From assembly GCF_900088415.1 (NCBI RefSeq), contig NZ_FLLQ01000004.1:372001-436000 (forward strand): a DNA stretch of 64,000 bases. The letters run 5' to 3'. Numbering within the stretch: position 1 is the first letter of the stretch; every line of letters begins with the position of its first letter. The position numbers and the translations under genes were made by a program. This DNA comes from Vibrio mediterranei. Its GTDB lineage: Bacteria; Pseudomonadota; Gammaproteobacteria; Enterobacterales; Vibrionaceae. This document shows, one piece after another, positions 46,356-56,764 of this stretch. The notes under the pieces were generated by a model. The model saw only the letters and a list, made by a program, of their open reading frames with translations, did no database searches and had not been told where the DNA came from.

Positions 46356-47795
46356 TTAGTGAGGGTACTTGCCCCACTTTCGATTGATTAGATAATTCAC
46401 CACACGACGAGCGAACCCTGAGTAAGGTGAATGCAAAAAGCCAATCGCTGACATCTTGCCTTGGTGCATGATTGGACGCAGTTTAGAAAAAGTCTCAAAC
46501 CCTTCGCGCCCATGATAATGTCCCATACCACTTGGTCCTACACCACCGAACGGCAAATCATGCTGTGCCACATGAAGCATCACATCATTGATGGTTAGCG
46601 CGCCGGACATGGTGTTTTCCAACACCGCTTGTTGCAGTTCTTTATCATCAGAGAATAGATACAGCGCCAGTGGTCGGTCACGTTCATTAATGAAATGGTA
46701 AACATCGTCCATGGATTTGTAAGTCAGTACTGGCAAGATAGGACCAAAAATCTCTCTGGTCATGACTGGCTCATCGCAAGCGGGGCTTACCACTAAATGT
46801 AAAGGAAAACGTCGAGTCTGAGCGTCTGGCTCACTTGCTGGGATAAGGTTAATCACCTCGCCCTGCCCTTCCTTCGCAGATTGAAGCGTCTCGTTAAGGC
46901 GAGTAAACGACACCTCATCTATCACTGCAGTGTAATCTGGGTGGTTAATAGTTTTATAACGACTCTTCATCACTGATTTCGCCGCTTTAATCACATGCTT
47001 GAGCTTGTCTTCCGGCACTAACAAGTAATCCGGAGCCACACATGTCTGCCCAGAGTTATACACTTTGCCGCCAAGAATGCGTTTGAGTGCTTTCTTCACA
47101 TCGTAATCTGGTGCGATGATAGTTGGAGATTTTCCGCCCAGTTCTAAGGTCACCGGTGTTAGATTTTCTGCTGCCGCAGCCATAACCTTACGGCCCGTAG
47201 CACCTGAACCAGTAAAGATAAGGTGGTCAAATGGCAGTTTTGAGAACGCTTGACCCGTCGAGCCAGTTTCGGAGATAAAGCACACTTCATCTTTGGTAAA
47301 CGCACTGGAAAATGCTTGCGCTAAAGCTTGGCAGAGATGAGTTGAGTTCTCCGACATCTTTACCATGACACGGTTACCCGCAGCTAACGCAGCGGTCATG
47401 GGCCCTACAGCCAAATAAAGAGGGTAGTTCCACGGTACGATAATCCCAACGACACCTAACGGTTGAGGCACGACTTTATTTTTCGCAGGCCAGAACCAAA
47501 CTGAAGTATGACGTTGTTTTGGACGCATCCATTTTTTTAGCTGCTTTCTGGCATCAATAATGCCATCAATGGAAGAGAAAATTTCTAGCAGCGCTGTTTC
47601 TGTTGAAGAACGATGCCCAAAGTCCTTAGCGATGGCTTCACAGATCTCAGATTGATTCTCTCGCAGGATTTTTTCCAGTTTGAGCAGGTTGACGCGTCTG
47701 AGTTCGCGACTAATACAAGGAGACTCTTTAAATGCGGCTTTCTGTTCTTGAAGTCGCTCTATCATCTGTTGTTCATTGAGTTCAACTGCACTCAT
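46356..47795 (-). CDS. Aldehyde dehydrogenase (coniferyl aldehyde dehydrogenase type)
   Basis: 479 residues, aldehyde dehydrogenase superfamily class 3-like. Active-site set: N123 (PWNYP), E218 (LELGGKSP), C252 (NSGQTC). The C-terminus carries a hydrophobic/basic segment (FLHSPYSGFARRVVNYLI) as in membrane-associated fatty or coniferyl aldehyde dehydrogenases. It oxidises an aldehyde to an acid with NAD(P). The start overlaps the stop of the upstream alcohol dehydrogenase gene (TAATG), so the pair is translationally coupled and probably converts alcohol to aldehyde to acid. Exact substrate unknown. Confidence 0.87.
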   Translation of the reverse strand: MSAVELNEQQMIERLQEQKAAFKESPCISRELRRVNLLKLEKILRENQSEICEAIAKDFGHRSSTETALLEIFSSIDGIIDARKQLKKWMRPKQRHTSVWFWPAKNKVVPQPLGVVGIIVPWNYPLYLAVGPMTAALAAGNRVMVKMSENSTHLCQALAQAFSSAFTKDEVCFISETGSTGQAFSKLPFDHLIFTGSGATGRKVMAAAAENLTPVTLELGGKSPTIIAPDYDVKKALKRILGGKVYNSGQTCVAPDYLLVPEDKLKHVIKAAKSVMKSRYKTINHPDYTAVIDEVSFTRLNETLQSAKEGQGEVINLIPASEPDAQTRRFPLHLVVSPACDEPVMTREIFGPILPVLTYKSMDDVYHFINERDRPLALYLFSDDKELQQAVLENTMSGALTINDVMLHVAQHDLPFGGVGPSGMGHYHGREGFETFSKLRPIMHQGKMSAIGFLHSPYSGFARRVVNYLINRKWGKYPH

Positions 47796-48970
47796 TAATG
47801 CGCTCCTGTATCAAGTAATGTGTCTAATAGTTGTTGGCACTCCGCTACCGTCATCTCTTCAGGTACCGGATACTCACCAAACGCTTCCTTAATTGCTTGT
47901 TTTGCCAAGCGAGGAATGTCGGACTTATTAAGCTCCGGTATCACCGTTGGAATATTCAGAGTACGGAGCAACGAATCGACATTTTCAATAAAGTGATGAC
48001 TGTCTTTATATCCCAAGGCCAACGACAGTTTTGTCAGTCTTGCGTTATCTCTTTGTTCAATAAATCGAAGTACATGGGGCAATACCACCGCATTCGCCCT
48101 ACCATGAGGAACATGGTAAAAAGCCCCTAATTGATGGGCAATTGCATGAACGTAGCCGATATAAGTTCGGGTAAACGCCAAACCTGCCTCATAACTCGCT
48201 ATGGCCATTTTTTCTCGCGCGACTTTGTCACTACCTTGCAGATAAGCAGCTGGAAGATAGTCGAAAATCGCTTGAATTGCGTTGATTGAGCACGTTTCAG
48301 TAAAGGTATTTGAATATTGGCTCAGATAAGACTCAACGGCATGAGTTAAGGCATCCGCCCCCGTTTCTGCGGTAATTTGTGCGGGTAAGCCCAACATAAT
48401 ATCAGGGTCTAACACCGCCACTTTCGGGACTAAGAACGGATCGGTAATAGAGCGCTTCATTTTGGACTCTACATCGCTGACTACCGCCGCTACCGTCCCT
48501 TCAGAGCCTGTGCCTGCTGTTGTTGGAATCGCAATAATTGGCATCAGTGGACGGTGTACTTTGAGCAATCCCGTCAGCTTAGAGACATCTTTGTTAGATT
48601 TCGCACTGCCAGCAATCGCCTTAGCGCAGTCCATTGGTGACCCACCTCCGAACGCAATAATGCCATCGCAACTCTGCTGTTTATAACGCTCAACGCCTTT
48701 GCGAACCGTGGCAAAGTCGGGGTCAGGAAGGACTTCATCAAACAAACTGTATTCAATAGCGGCGGCGTCCAATGCGGCAAGCATATCATCGAGCAGCCCC
48801 AGTTTTCTCAACACTCCATCCGTTACCACTAACGGCCTTTTCACTGAATACTGATGACATAGTGATGGGACGTTAAGTACTTGACCAGAGCCCGACAAGC
48901 ACTCTGGCTTAGGCACTGGTACCATTTTAATAAACGGTTTTTTTACCGACACCATTAGCTGATGCAGCAT
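47795..48970 (-). CDS. Iron-containing alcohol dehydrogenase
   Basis: 391 residues of the group III (Fe-dependent) alcohol dehydrogenase family: NAD-binding GGGSPMDCAKAI and PTTAGTGSE, metal-binding AETGADALTHAVE and VHAIAHQLGAFYHVPHGRANAVVLP. It has a strong ribosome-binding site (AAAGGAG). First gene of a two-gene operon with the coupled aldehyde dehydrogenase. It should oxidise an alcohol to the aldehyde used by its partner. Confidence 0.9.
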   Translation of the reverse strand: MLHQLMVSVKKPFIKMVPVPKPECLSGSGQVLNVPSLCHQYSVKRPLVVTDGVLRKLGLLDDMLAALDAAAIEYSLFDEVLPDPDFATVRKGVERYKQQSCDGIIAFGGGSPMDCAKAIAGSAKSNKDVSKLTGLLKVHRPLMPIIAIPTTAGTGSEGTVAAVVSDVESKMKRSITDPFLVPKVAVLDPDIMLGLPAQITAETGADALTHAVESYLSQYSNTFTETCSINAIQAIFDYLPAAYLQGSDKVAREKMAIASYEAGLAFTRTYIGYVHAIAHQLGAFYHVPHGRANAVVLPHVLRFIEQRDNARLTKLSLALGYKDSHHFIENVDSLLRTLNIPTVIPELNKSDIPRLAKQAIKEAFGEYPVPEEMTVAECQQLLDTLLDTGAH

Positions 48971-49078
48971 ACGACACTCCTTTGCCTGCCAATTTTGATA
49001 TGAATCTAGTCTAGTTTTATAGAGTGATTACTCAGACGAAGCAAGCTTGATGGCAATAAGTTGAGAGCTTTTACTGAA

Positions 49079-49540
49079 TCAACGTATCGGTAACGCTGTG
49101 GTGTACTTCAACGGTTCCATGGCAAATGTCGAGGTCACATTAGACAAACCATCAATACTATTGACCAACTTTTTGTAGAACTCATCAAAACATTTCATGT
49201 CTTTAACCAGTACTTTCATCATGTAGTCATACTCACCCGCCATGCGATAAAACTCCATCACTTCCGGAAAAAGTGATGCGGTTTCGACAAATTCTTTATA
49301 CCACTCATGTGAGTGATCAGTCGTTTTGACTTGCACGAAAGCGGTGAATGACAAGCCGAGCTTTTCTGGATCTAGCAAAGCAACACGTTTATCAATGATT
49401 CCTTGATCTTCGAGTTTTTTTAGTCGCTTCCAACACGGTGTAGTTGTTAAATTTACCGCATCAGCTAACTCATTTAGTGACAAGGTGCCGTCCTGTTGTA
49501 AAAGTGCAAGCAACTTTTTATCAGTATTATCTATATCCAC
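49079..49540 (-). CDS. decR: Lrp/AsnC-family regulator DecR (CyuR)
   Basis: 153 residues from a GTG at 49540. The GTG is chosen because TTGGAG lies 7 bases upstream; the longer open frame would run through an operator-like palindrome. The protein follows E. coli DecR/YbaO closely: helix-turn-helix [30 protein letters not shown], then [19 protein letters not shown] and [16 protein letters not shown]. DecR senses cysteine and activates cysteine-degrading desulfidase genes. Here the divergent gene encodes a cysteine desulfhydrase-like enzyme, which supports the same role. Confidence 0.9.
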   Translation of the reverse strand: MDIDNTDKKLLALLQQDGTLSLNELADAVNLTTTPCWKRLKKLEDQGIIDKRVALLDPEKLGLSFTAFVQVKTTDHSHEWYKEFVETASLFPEVMEFYRMAGEYDYMMKVLVKDMKCFDEFYKKLVNSIDGLSNVTSTFAMEPLKYTTALPIR

Positions 49541-49551
49541 CAAACTCTCCA

Positions 49552-49570
49552 AGTAGAAAACTTTTCTACT
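49552..49570. promoter_or_regulatory. 19-base perfect palindrome between decR and the Cds1-like gene
   Basis: AGTAGAAAA-c-TTTTCTACT, 9-bp arms around one base. It lies 11 bases before the decR start codon and 92 bases before the divergent gene. Form and place fit the operator of an Lrp-family dimer, so autoregulation and divergent control by DecR are likely. Confidence 0.65.
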
Positions 49571-49662
49571 AATTTGCAAAACCACAGACAATATAGCAAA
49601 GTTTTTCTCTGGGTATGTAGGTAAATTATCACCATATTAAAAAGAAAATAGGACGCTCAACT

Positions 49663-50730
49663 ATGCACAACGACCAAAAATGGGTAAATGACGCCATCCG
49701 TAAAATTGAGGCAGACTTCCAACGCTCAGCCGATACGCACCTCATCAAACTCGATCTTCCAAGCATCGAGGGTATCGATGTTTATCTAAAAGATGAAAGT
49801 ACACACCCTACTGGTTCGTTAAAGCACCGTTTAGCGCGTTCTCTTTTCCTTTATGCACTTTGTAACGGTTGGATTGGTCCAAAGACGACGGTTATTGAAT
49901 CATCATCAGGTAGCACTGCGGTTTCTGAAGCTTACTTCGCGCGCCTACTTGGTTTGCCATTTATCGCGGTTATGCCAAAGAGCACAGCTCGTAAGAAGAT
50001 CGAGCAAATCGAATTCTATGGCGGTAAAGCACACCTAGTTGATCGTCCTGACCAAATCTATGCCGAGTCTCACCGCTTAGCGAAAGAACTTAACGGTCAC
50101 TATATGGACCAATTTACCTACGCAGAACGTGCTACAGACTGGCGTGGTAACAACAACATTGCCAACTCTATTTTTAATCAAATGGAGCTAGAAGATCATC
50201 CGATTCCTACATGGGTAGTAATGAGCCCTGGGACTGGCGGTACATCTGCAACAATCGGACGCTTTATCCGCTATCAAATGCACGACACTAAATTGTGTGT
50301 TGTCGACCCAGAGAATTCCGTGTTCCATGACTTCTTCAAAACAGGTAATGCTGATATTACCGGTGACTGTGGTAGCAAAATTGAAGGCATTGGCCGCCCT
50401 CGTGTGGAGCCTAGCTTTATCCCAGGTGTGGTCGATGAAATGCGCACCATTCCTGATGCGGCAAGTATTGCTACCATCCACTGGTTGGAGAAAATGTTAG
50501 GTCGTAAAGTCGGGGCATCGACAGGTACTAACTTATACGGTGTGTTGCAATTGGCTGGCGAAATGAAAAAGCGCGGCGAGAAAGGCTCTATTGTCACCCT
50601 ACTATGTGACAGTGGCGAGCGTTATCTAGACACTTACTACAATGCAGAGTGGATTAATAACAACATTGGCGATCTACAACCTTACACTGACAAGCTAGCA
50701 AGCTTCGAAGCGACAGGTGAACTGGCTTAA
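49663..50730 (+). CDS. PLP-dependent L-cysteine desulfhydrase, Cds1-like
   Basis: 355 residues of the cysteine-synthase/tryptophan-synthase-beta fold. PLP lysine K54 in [17 protein letters not shown]; phosphate loop [11 protein letters not shown] at about 191. It resembles mycobacterial Cds1 rather than CysK, with the [11 protein letters not shown] motif and a [12 protein letters not shown] end. Cds1 breaks cysteine into H2S, ammonia and pyruvate. Divergence from decR, a cysteine-responsive regulator, fits cysteine detoxification and H2S formation. AGGA ribosome-binding site. Reaction inferred from family and context. Confidence 0.82.
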   Translation: MHNDQKWVNDAIRKIEADFQRSADTHLIKLDLPSIEGIDVYLKDESTHPTGSLKHRLARSLFLYALCNGWIGPKTTVIESSSGSTAVSEAYFARLLGLPFIAVMPKSTARKKIEQIEFYGGKAHLVDRPDQIYAESHRLAKELNGHYMDQFTYAERATDWRGNNNIANSIFNQMELEDHPIPTWVVMSPGTGGTSATIGRFIRYQMHDTKLCVVDPENSVFHDFFKTGNADITGDCGSKIEGIGRPRVEPSFIPGVVDEMRTIPDAASIATIHWLEKMLGRKVGASTGTNLYGVLQLAGEMKKRGEKGSIVTLLCDSGERYLDTYYNAEWINNNIGDLQPYTDKLASFEATGELA

Positions 50731-50745
50731 TCTTCAATGAAGACC

Positions 50746-50778
50746 AAACGCCACTTCGGTAAGCGAAGTGGCGTTTTT
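50746..50778. terminator. terminator between the Cds1-like gene and a chemoreceptor gene
   Basis: AAACGCCACTTCG / CGAAGTGGCGTTTTT stem between convergent genes. Confidence 0.93.
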
Positions 50779-50800
50779 ATTTGTTACGATTCAAACAGTA

Positions 50801-51895
50801 TTAATAGCGCTGATAATCAGATTTAACACGCTCTTGAGCTTCCGAAATATAGTGTACAAGGTCTCTATAACTATCATCTAACTGGCCAATCAGTTCCACA
50901 TCAGCTTCATCATTCGCCACGTGCTGCAGGCAATCATGATAAGACTTGGCTTTGTCACCGAAAAACTGCAAAGGCCCACCAACACTCGCTAACTGGCGGG
51001 TTTCATCATGATGAGCCACTATTTGACCAAAGATGGTTTCGTGTTCTTTGAGCTCTAATAGCGAATGTTCGTATTCGGCGCCGATGAGCTTAGAATGGGC
51101 AGTCGTCCACATATTGGTGTATTGTGCGATTGCGCTTGAAGCGTAAATATCTACTGTGCTTTTGTAAATCACATCTACCGTATCAGATGAGAGAGACAAA
51201 ATAGACTGGGTATCTTGAACTATCTCTGCCGCGCCTCGTGACGCTTCCGTTACTTGGCTTGAGACCAATTCAATATTATCTCCCGCTCGATTCGTGCTGC
51301 CTTCAATGCGTTCAACCAATCCCGAAATTTCACTGGCGGCTTCATTGGCTCTACCCGCCAAAGAGCGCACCTCATCAGCTACTACTGCAAAACCACGACC
51401 ATGCTCACCAGCGCGCGCGGCTTCAATGGCAGCATTTAACGCCAGTAAATTTGTTTGCTCGGATATCTGGTGGATAATACTAATAAACTGAGTGATATCG
51501 CTGGTAAGTACCTGAAGAGCTGCGACGGTTTCTTTGCTCGTTGCCGCTGACTGAGAGACTTCATCCAACGACTGATACATAGCATGCAACTGCTGCTGTG
51601 TGCTTTCAAACACGCCAAGATTAGCCTGCAACTGATCACTTTGAGCAATAAGTTGGTTATTAGCCTGTTCAATATTGGCGGTGGTGGAGATCATTTGCGT
51701 CGTCACGCTATTTAAGAATCGACGCGAACGAGCCTTCTGCGAAGACAGCTGCTGCTCCAGTCGCTCGATAGTTTGCTCGCGAAGCGCTAGCTCTTTCTGC
51801 AATTGCTCAATCTGGCAAGCAAAAGTGTCCGTCTGTTGTTTTTGCTGTTGCAACTGCTGCTGAGTGTTTAGTAACTGTTTTTTGGATGCAAACAT
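50801..51895 (-). CDS. Cytoplasmic methyl-accepting chemotaxis protein
   Basis: 364 residues with no membrane helix. Residues 1-60 are a Gln-rich coiled coil. The signalling domain covers about 70-250 with the conserved tip [25 protein letters not shown], seen here in pieces. The C-terminal 100 residues are a helical domain placed like a CZB (zinc-binding) domain, with His residues (H297, HH) but without the usual HxxWK and Cys motifs. It would signal from a cytoplasmic cluster to CheA. Signal unknown. Confidence 0.85.
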   Translation of the reverse strand: MFASKKQLLNTQQQLQQQKQQTDTFACQIEQLQKELALREQTIERLEQQLSSQKARSRRFLNSVTTQMISTTANIEQANNQLIAQSDQLQANLGVFESTQQQLHAMYQSLDEVSQSAATSKETVAALQVLTSDITQFISIIHQISEQTNLLALNAAIEAARAGEHGRGFAVVADEVRSLAGRANEAASEISGLVERIEGSTNRAGDNIELVSSQVTEASRGAAEIVQDTQSILSLSSDTVDVIYKSTVDIYASSAIAQYTNMWTTAHSKLIGAEYEHSLLELKEHETIFGQIVAHHDETRQLASVGGPLQFFGDKAKSYHDCLQHVANDEADVELIGQLDDSYRDLVHYISEAQERVKSDYQRY

Positions 51896-52072
51896 AAATC
51901 ATGACCACTGCGGTTCTTGTTATTCTTTATTAACGTTAGCATTGAGGTGCTAAATAGAAATGGACTAAAGAGTAAGTTGTGATTAGTGGCAGTGGGTATA
52001 CCCCGATTAGGGTATGGACGGGTAAGTGCCTCGCTTTGATTTATCGACTTAAATGGCTATCACAAAAAAGTA

Positions 52073-52098
52073 ATTCTCTTCCTCAAGAGGAAGAGAAT
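52073..52098 (-). terminator. terminator of the DUF1244 gene
   Basis: Perfect 12-bp stem ATTCTCTTCCTC / GAGGAAGAGAAT with a 2-base centre; on the minus strand TACTTTTTTG follows. Confidence 0.85.
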
Positions 52099-52105
52099 CT
52101 AATGA

Positions 52106-52426
52106 CTATTTCTTGTTTTGACGCGCTTCAAACGCGGCCAACTGTTCAGGTGTCGCTTTAGGTTGGTGGTTAGTTTTCCACTCATCGTAAGTCATACCGT
52201 AAACACGCTCTCGGGCGTCATCGATGTCCAGCGCCAATCCTTCATTTTCCGCTTCTGCTTTATACCATTTGCTAAAACAGTTACGGCAGAATCCTGCAAG
52301 AATCATCAGATCGATGTTCTGCACATCTTTGTTTTCATCAAGGTGAGTCAACAGCTTACGAAATACCGCCGCATCCAGTTTATCTTGCTGCTCTTGAGGA
52401 AGATCTTTGTATTTAAATTCAGCCAC
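52106..52426 (-). CDS. DUF1244 protein
   Basis: 106 residues from a GTG at 52426, chosen because AAGGAAA precedes it at good spacing and DUF1244 proteins begin at this point (VAEFKYKDLPQEQQ). The core is LDAAVFRKLLTHLDENKDVQNIDLMILAGFCRNCFSKWYKAEAE, with two Cys, typical of this small helical family known from a structural-genomics model. Function is unknown. Stands alone between two terminators. Confidence 0.85.
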   Translation of the reverse strand: MAEFKYKDLPQEQQDKLDAAVFRKLLTHLDENKDVQNIDLMILAGFCRNCFSKWYKAEAENEGLALDIDDARERVYGMTYDEWKTNHQPKATPEQLAAFEARQNKK

Positions 52427-52480
52427 TTTACTTTCCTTATTGATTGTTTTTGTACTCAACAATCCTAACCAACAAACAAA

Positions 52481-52508
52481 AAAATGCCCAGTCGAAACTG
52501 AGCATTTT
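52481..52508 (-). terminator. terminator of the RND multidrug operon
   Basis: AAAATGCCCAGT-cgaa-ACTGAGCATTTT; on the minus strand the stem is followed by ATTTTTTTG. Confidence 0.85.
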
Positions 52509-52550
52509 ATGAGACTAATTTAAACCGTGATTTTAATTTAATCTGTGGTT

Positions 52551-55500
52551 TTAGTTGTCGGTTAACTCGCCATGGCTGGCTCGTGCTTTTACATCGTGAC
52601 TCAGCGCTTTATTGAGTTCGGCTTCAACATGCCCTGGCGCTTTGGTCTTAGCAGAGATAAGTCGATACATCGCTGGGATTACAAACAAGGTCACTAAGGT
52701 AGCGAAAGCCATACCAAAGAATATTACCGTACCCACTGCGACTCTACTTTCATAGCCTGCTCCAGTAGACAGAATCAGCGGAATTGCACCCGCGAGCGTA
52801 GTAAATGCCGTCATCATGATGGGACGTAAACGTCGTGCTGAAGCATCAATAATAGCTTTTTCAAACTCAACGCCTTTATCACGTAACTGGTTAGCAAACT
52901 CTACAATCAAGATACCGTTTTTGGTCACCATACCGATCAACATGATCATGCCGATTTGGCTGTAAATATTCAGTCCTTGCTGCATGATTACCAGACCTAG
53001 GAAGCCACCAAATACGCCCATAGGTACAGTAAACATTACCACGAGAGGGTTTACGAAGCTTTCAAACTGAGCGGCTAGTACGAGATAAGCCACCAGCAGA
53101 GCCAAACCAAACACGACTAAGATACTGGACTGGTTTTCTTTGAAATCTTTCGATTCACCCGCATAGCTTACTGAGATATCACCAGGAAGCATTTCCACAG
53201 CTTGTTGGTCCATGAAATCGAGCGCTTCACCTAATGTGTAACCGTCCGATAGGTTGGCCTTAATGGTGATCGATTTCTGCTTGTTGTAGTGTGACAAACG
53301 AATTGATGACGCCACTTCTTCGATGGAAGTCACCGCATCCAGAGTAACCAATTCGCCGGACTTAGTTCGCATATAGATCTGACTTAAATCATTGGCGTTA
53401 TTAAAGTTATTCTCATCACCACGCAGATACACGTCATACTCTTCGCCGCGTTCTACATAGGTGGTTTCACTTTTACCACCAAGCATGATCTCTAACGTAT
53501 CCGAGATATCAGACACACTAATGCCTAACTCTGCGGCACGCTCACGGTCAATCGTCACAACAAGTTCAGGCGTTTTCTCAGAATAGTCGGTACTTGCCCC
53601 TTCCATAAACGGAGACTGTTCCGCTGCCAACTCTAGTTTATCCGCCCAGGTTTGTAGCTCATGATAATCCGAACCACCAATAACAAACTGCACAGGTTCG
53701 CTCGACCCGCCTCGGAAACCCGGCATAAATGGGAAGACACGGACATCGGCAATACCCGCCAAAGACTTTCTCACCACATTGAGAGATTCTTGTGCCGTGA
53801 TATCACGATCATTCCAATCCTCTAAAATCATGATAACAAAGCCCGTTTGGTCACCCGCATTACCGCCAAACGCAGGCGATTGAATACTAAACGACTTTAA
53901 GAAACCTTGCCCTAATAGCGGTATAAGACGTTTCTCAACGATGTCCATATTTGCAGCCATACGGTTATAACTGGTCGCATCGGCACCGCGAACGAAGGCA
54001 AAAATAACCCCACGGTCTTCTGACGGTGTTAATTGGGCAGGGACTTGTTGCATCAATTGGAAACTACCGCCAATACAAGCCACGATGATAATTGGTGCCA
54101 TCCATCTCAATCGAAGGGCTTTAACCAAAGCCGCTTTGTAACCGCGCTCAAGCTTTCTAAACCCCTTGTCGACGAACTGAGTAAAGCGATTCGGTTTTAC
54201 ATTGGCTTTTAGAATAGTGCTTCCCAACACCGGCGTTAGCGTTAATGCAATCAATGAGGAAAAGATCACCGACATCGCCAGTAACACCGAAAACTCAGTA
54301 AATAGCAACCCGATCATGCCATCCATAAATGAGATAGGCAGGAACACCATCACCAAAACCAGTGTAGTGGCAATAACAGCAAACCCTACCTCACGCGTCC
54401 CTTTATAGGCCGCTAATAGAGGTGACTCTCCTCTTTCGATATGGTGGAAGATGTTTTCGACTACCACAATGGCATCATCGACCACCAGACCGATTGAAAG
54501 GATCAGTGCCATTAAGGTAATTAAGTTGATAGAGAAGCCAAAGAAATATGCCGCAATAAAAGACGAGATAAGCGACACTGGAACCGTCACGGCTGGAATC
54601 AAAGTAGCTCGAGCTTGGCCAATAAAGATGTAAAGCACGAGGATAACCAAACCGCCGGTAATAAACAGCGTGTTATACACTTCTGAAATCGAGCGGTCGA
54701 TAAAGACGGTAGAATCGTAGTCAATCGCCAGTCTCGTTCCTTGTGGAAGGAACTGCTGCATGCGCTCTACTTCTTTATGAACTAAGTCAGCGACTTGTAG
54801 CGGGTTTGCGTCCGATTGCGGCACAATCCCCATACTAACGTTGACGACGCCATCACTCTTAAAGGTCGAGTTTTCGTTTTCTGCGCCCACATAAACATCA
54901 GCAACATCTTTTAGGTAGATAGGCGTATTATCACTAGCGCGCTTAACTACCAAATATTCAAAATCGACAGGTGTATTGTAGGCGCGTGCGGTACGCACTG
55001 ACATCACAGTGGCATCGTTTCGAACTTCGCCGCCCGGACTTTCAATGTTCTCGCTGCGTAGCGACGAGGTAATATCTGACGTTGTCACACCGCGACCAGC
55101 CATGTAGGCAGGCTTGAGCTTAATGTACATTACCTGATACAGGCCACCTGAAATATCCACCGAGCTCACGCCAGAGATAAGACTGAAACGGTCGACCAAA
55201 ACACGGTTCACATAATCAGTAAGCTGAGTGCGGTCCATCTCTGAAGAACTAAGATTGATATAGAGTGACGCTTCACCACTACCATTGTTCTTAAACACCA
55301 GAGGGTCATCCGCCTCATCCGGAAGTGCGCGCTGGGCACGGGCTACGGCATCACGAATGTCACTGACACCGGTATTCAAGTCATAGCCGAGTTCAAATGT
55401 CACTGTAATACGTGACATGCTGTTTCGCGTGGTCGACTCTATTTCATCAATACCACTGATACCAGAAAGTTGGTCTTCAATCACAGAGGTGATCTGACTC

Positions 55501-55679
55501 TCAATGATGGTAGCCGATGCCCCTTCATAACGAGTAGAGATAGAAACAACTGGGTTTTCAATGTCCGGCATTTCACGAACGGCGAGCTTACTAAAGGAAA
55601 CAATACCGAACACGCAGAGCAGCAAGCTCAATACGATTGCCGCTACCGGACGTTTAACAGAAACATCAGATAACAACAT
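52551..55679 (-). CDS. RND multidrug efflux permease (HAE1 family)
   Basis: 1042 residues, AcrB/MexB length. It starts MLLSDVSVKRPVAAIV and has the helix-4 segment LSIGLVVDDAIVVVENIFHH with the two acidic proton-relay residues, and the RND duplicate halves with large periplasmic loops. The opening LSDVSVKRPV and the sequence of the loops place it with the VexH/VexF and MdtB/AcrB-like pumps of vibrios. It exports drugs, dyes or bile-like compounds by proton exchange. Its start overlaps the adaptor gene stop (TAATG), so the two are coupled. No outer-membrane channel gene follows, so TolC is presumably shared. Confidence 0.9.
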   Translation of the reverse strand: MLLSDVSVKRPVAAIVLSLLLCVFGIVSFSKLAVREMPDIENPVVSISTRYEGASATIIESQITSVIEDQLSGISGIDEIESTTRNSMSRITVTFELGYDLNTGVSDIRDAVARAQRALPDEADDPLVFKNNGSGEASLYINLSSSEMDRTQLTDYVNRVLVDRFSLISGVSSVDISGGLYQVMYIKLKPAYMAGRGVTTSDITSSLRSENIESPGGEVRNDATVMSVRTARAYNTPVDFEYLVVKRASDNTPIYLKDVADVYVGAENENSTFKSDGVVNVSMGIVPQSDANPLQVADLVHKEVERMQQFLPQGTRLAIDYDSTVFIDRSISEVYNTLFITGGLVILVLYIFIGQARATLIPAVTVPVSLISSFIAAYFFGFSINLITLMALILSIGLVVDDAIVVVENIFHHIERGESPLLAAYKGTREVGFAVIATTLVLVMVFLPISFMDGMIGLLFTEFSVLLAMSVIFSSLIALTLTPVLGSTILKANVKPNRFTQFVDKGFRKLERGYKAALVKALRLRWMAPIIIVACIGGSFQLMQQVPAQLTPSEDRGVIFAFVRGADATSYNRMAANMDIVEKRLIPLLGQGFLKSFSIQSPAFGGNAGDQTGFVIMILEDWNDRDITAQESLNVVRKSLAGIADVRVFPFMPGFRGGSSEPVQFVIGGSDYHELQTWADKLELAAEQSPFMEGASTDYSEKTPELVVTIDRERAAELGISVSDISDTLEIMLGGKSETTYVERGEEYDVYLRGDENNFNNANDLSQIYMRTKSGELVTLDAVTSIEEVASSIRLSHYNKQKSITIKANLSDGYTLGEALDFMDQQAVEMLPGDISVSYAGESKDFKENQSSILVVFGLALLVAYLVLAAQFESFVNPLVVMFTVPMGVFGGFLGLVIMQQGLNIYSQIGMIMLIGMVTKNGILIVEFANQLRDKGVEFEKAIIDASARRLRPIMMTAFTTLAGAIPLILSTGAGYESRVAVGTVIFFGMAFATLVTLFVIPAMYRLISAKTKAPGHVEAELNKALSHDVKARASHGELTDN

Positions 55680-56764
55680 TAGCTCGCTTCCTTGTCATTG
55701 CCCGCTGGCTTGTCACCGGTGCGACCTGCTGTCGGTTCGGATTTCACTTCTTGAACCGAGGCACCATCACGCATATTTACGATACCTTGAACCACAATAC
55801 GCTGGCCGATTTCTAAACCCTTTTCAATCACCACTTGGTTACCAACGCGCGCGCCTAAGAATACTTCCGTGCGATGTGCCTTGTTGTTTTCATCAACGAC
55901 GTAAACAAAACGCTTAGTACCCGAATATTCCAAAGCCTGTACTGGAATGATCGGTGCTTCAATTGGTGGAAATTCCATTCTAGCTTGCGCAAGCATGCCT
56001 GGTTTTAAACGGTTTTCATCATTTTCAAAATGAATACGAACTCGAAGGTTGAGGGTTTCCTGATTCACTCGGGTATCGATTGCAACCACTTTACCTGTGA
56101 AAATACGTGTACCCCATGCTGATGTTCTGGCGGTCACATCCATACCTTTTTCAAGCATAGGTAAGTAGTGTTCAGGAACTTGAAGGTCGAGTTGCATCGT
56201 CGAGAGGTCATCTAAAGTCAGCAGTTCAGTACCGACACTGACCAGTTTTCCTCGGCTAAAGTCAATTAAGCCCACTGTACCTGTGAAGGGAGCTTCGATA
56301 TAAAGATCGTTCAGATTGGCATTAGCCGCGTCTAATCGTGCATTACCAATTTCTACCGCAGCTTTCTGTGCATCAATTTCGGTTTTAGTAATTGCATTGC
56401 GGTCTACTAGACGCTCAAATTCAGCAAGGATACGCTTTTGATCACGGGTATAAGCCTTTGCTTCAGCGACAGCAGCTCGCGCTTTATCGTCATTAAGTAA
56501 GACCAAAGGCTGACCTTTTTCAACCTTTTGGTTAGCGGTGACTTTGATTTCATCGACGATACCGTTGACTTCCGAGGCGATAATAACTGACTGATCCGCT
56601 TCTAATTTGCCAACTAATGAGAGAGATTGAGAAACTTGATGGATGGCAACAGGTTCAGTCACTACTGAGATAGCCTTGGAGCCAACGTTCCTTTTGGCGA
56701 AGGTTGCTGGTGAAGCACTAAGAATAGACAGTGCCAGCAAACCGATTATTGTTTTGTTTTTCAT
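55679..56764 (-). CDS. RND periplasmic adaptor (membrane fusion protein)
   Basis: 361 residues from the ATG at 56764, where a clear signal peptide begins (MKNKTIIGLLALSILSASPATFA-KR); the open frame extends 21 codons upstream without need. Adaptor organisation: VIIASEVNGIVDEI lipoyl half, alpha hairpin (about 95-145), second lipoyl half EAPFTGTVGLIDFSRGKLVS, beta barrel and C-terminal PVQALEYSGTKRFVYVVDE. No lipobox Cys, so it is soluble or signal-anchored. It joins the following permease to TolC. First gene of a two-gene operon. Confidence 0.88.
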   Translation of the reverse strand: MKNKTIIGLLALSILSASPATFAKRNVGSKAISVVTEPVAIHQVSQSLSLVGKLEADQSVIIASEVNGIVDEIKVTANQKVEKGQPLVLLNDDKARAAVAEAKAYTRDQKRILAEFERLVDRNAITKTEIDAQKAAVEIGNARLDAANANLNDLYIEAPFTGTVGLIDFSRGKLVSVGTELLTLDDLSTMQLDLQVPEHYLPMLEKGMDVTARTSAWGTRIFTGKVVAIDTRVNQETLNLRVRIHFENDENRLKPGMLAQARMEFPPIEAPIIPVQALEYSGTKRFVYVVDENNKAHRTEVFLGARVGNQVVIEKGLEIGQRIVVQGIVNMRDGASVQEVKSEPTAGRTGDKPAGNDKEAS

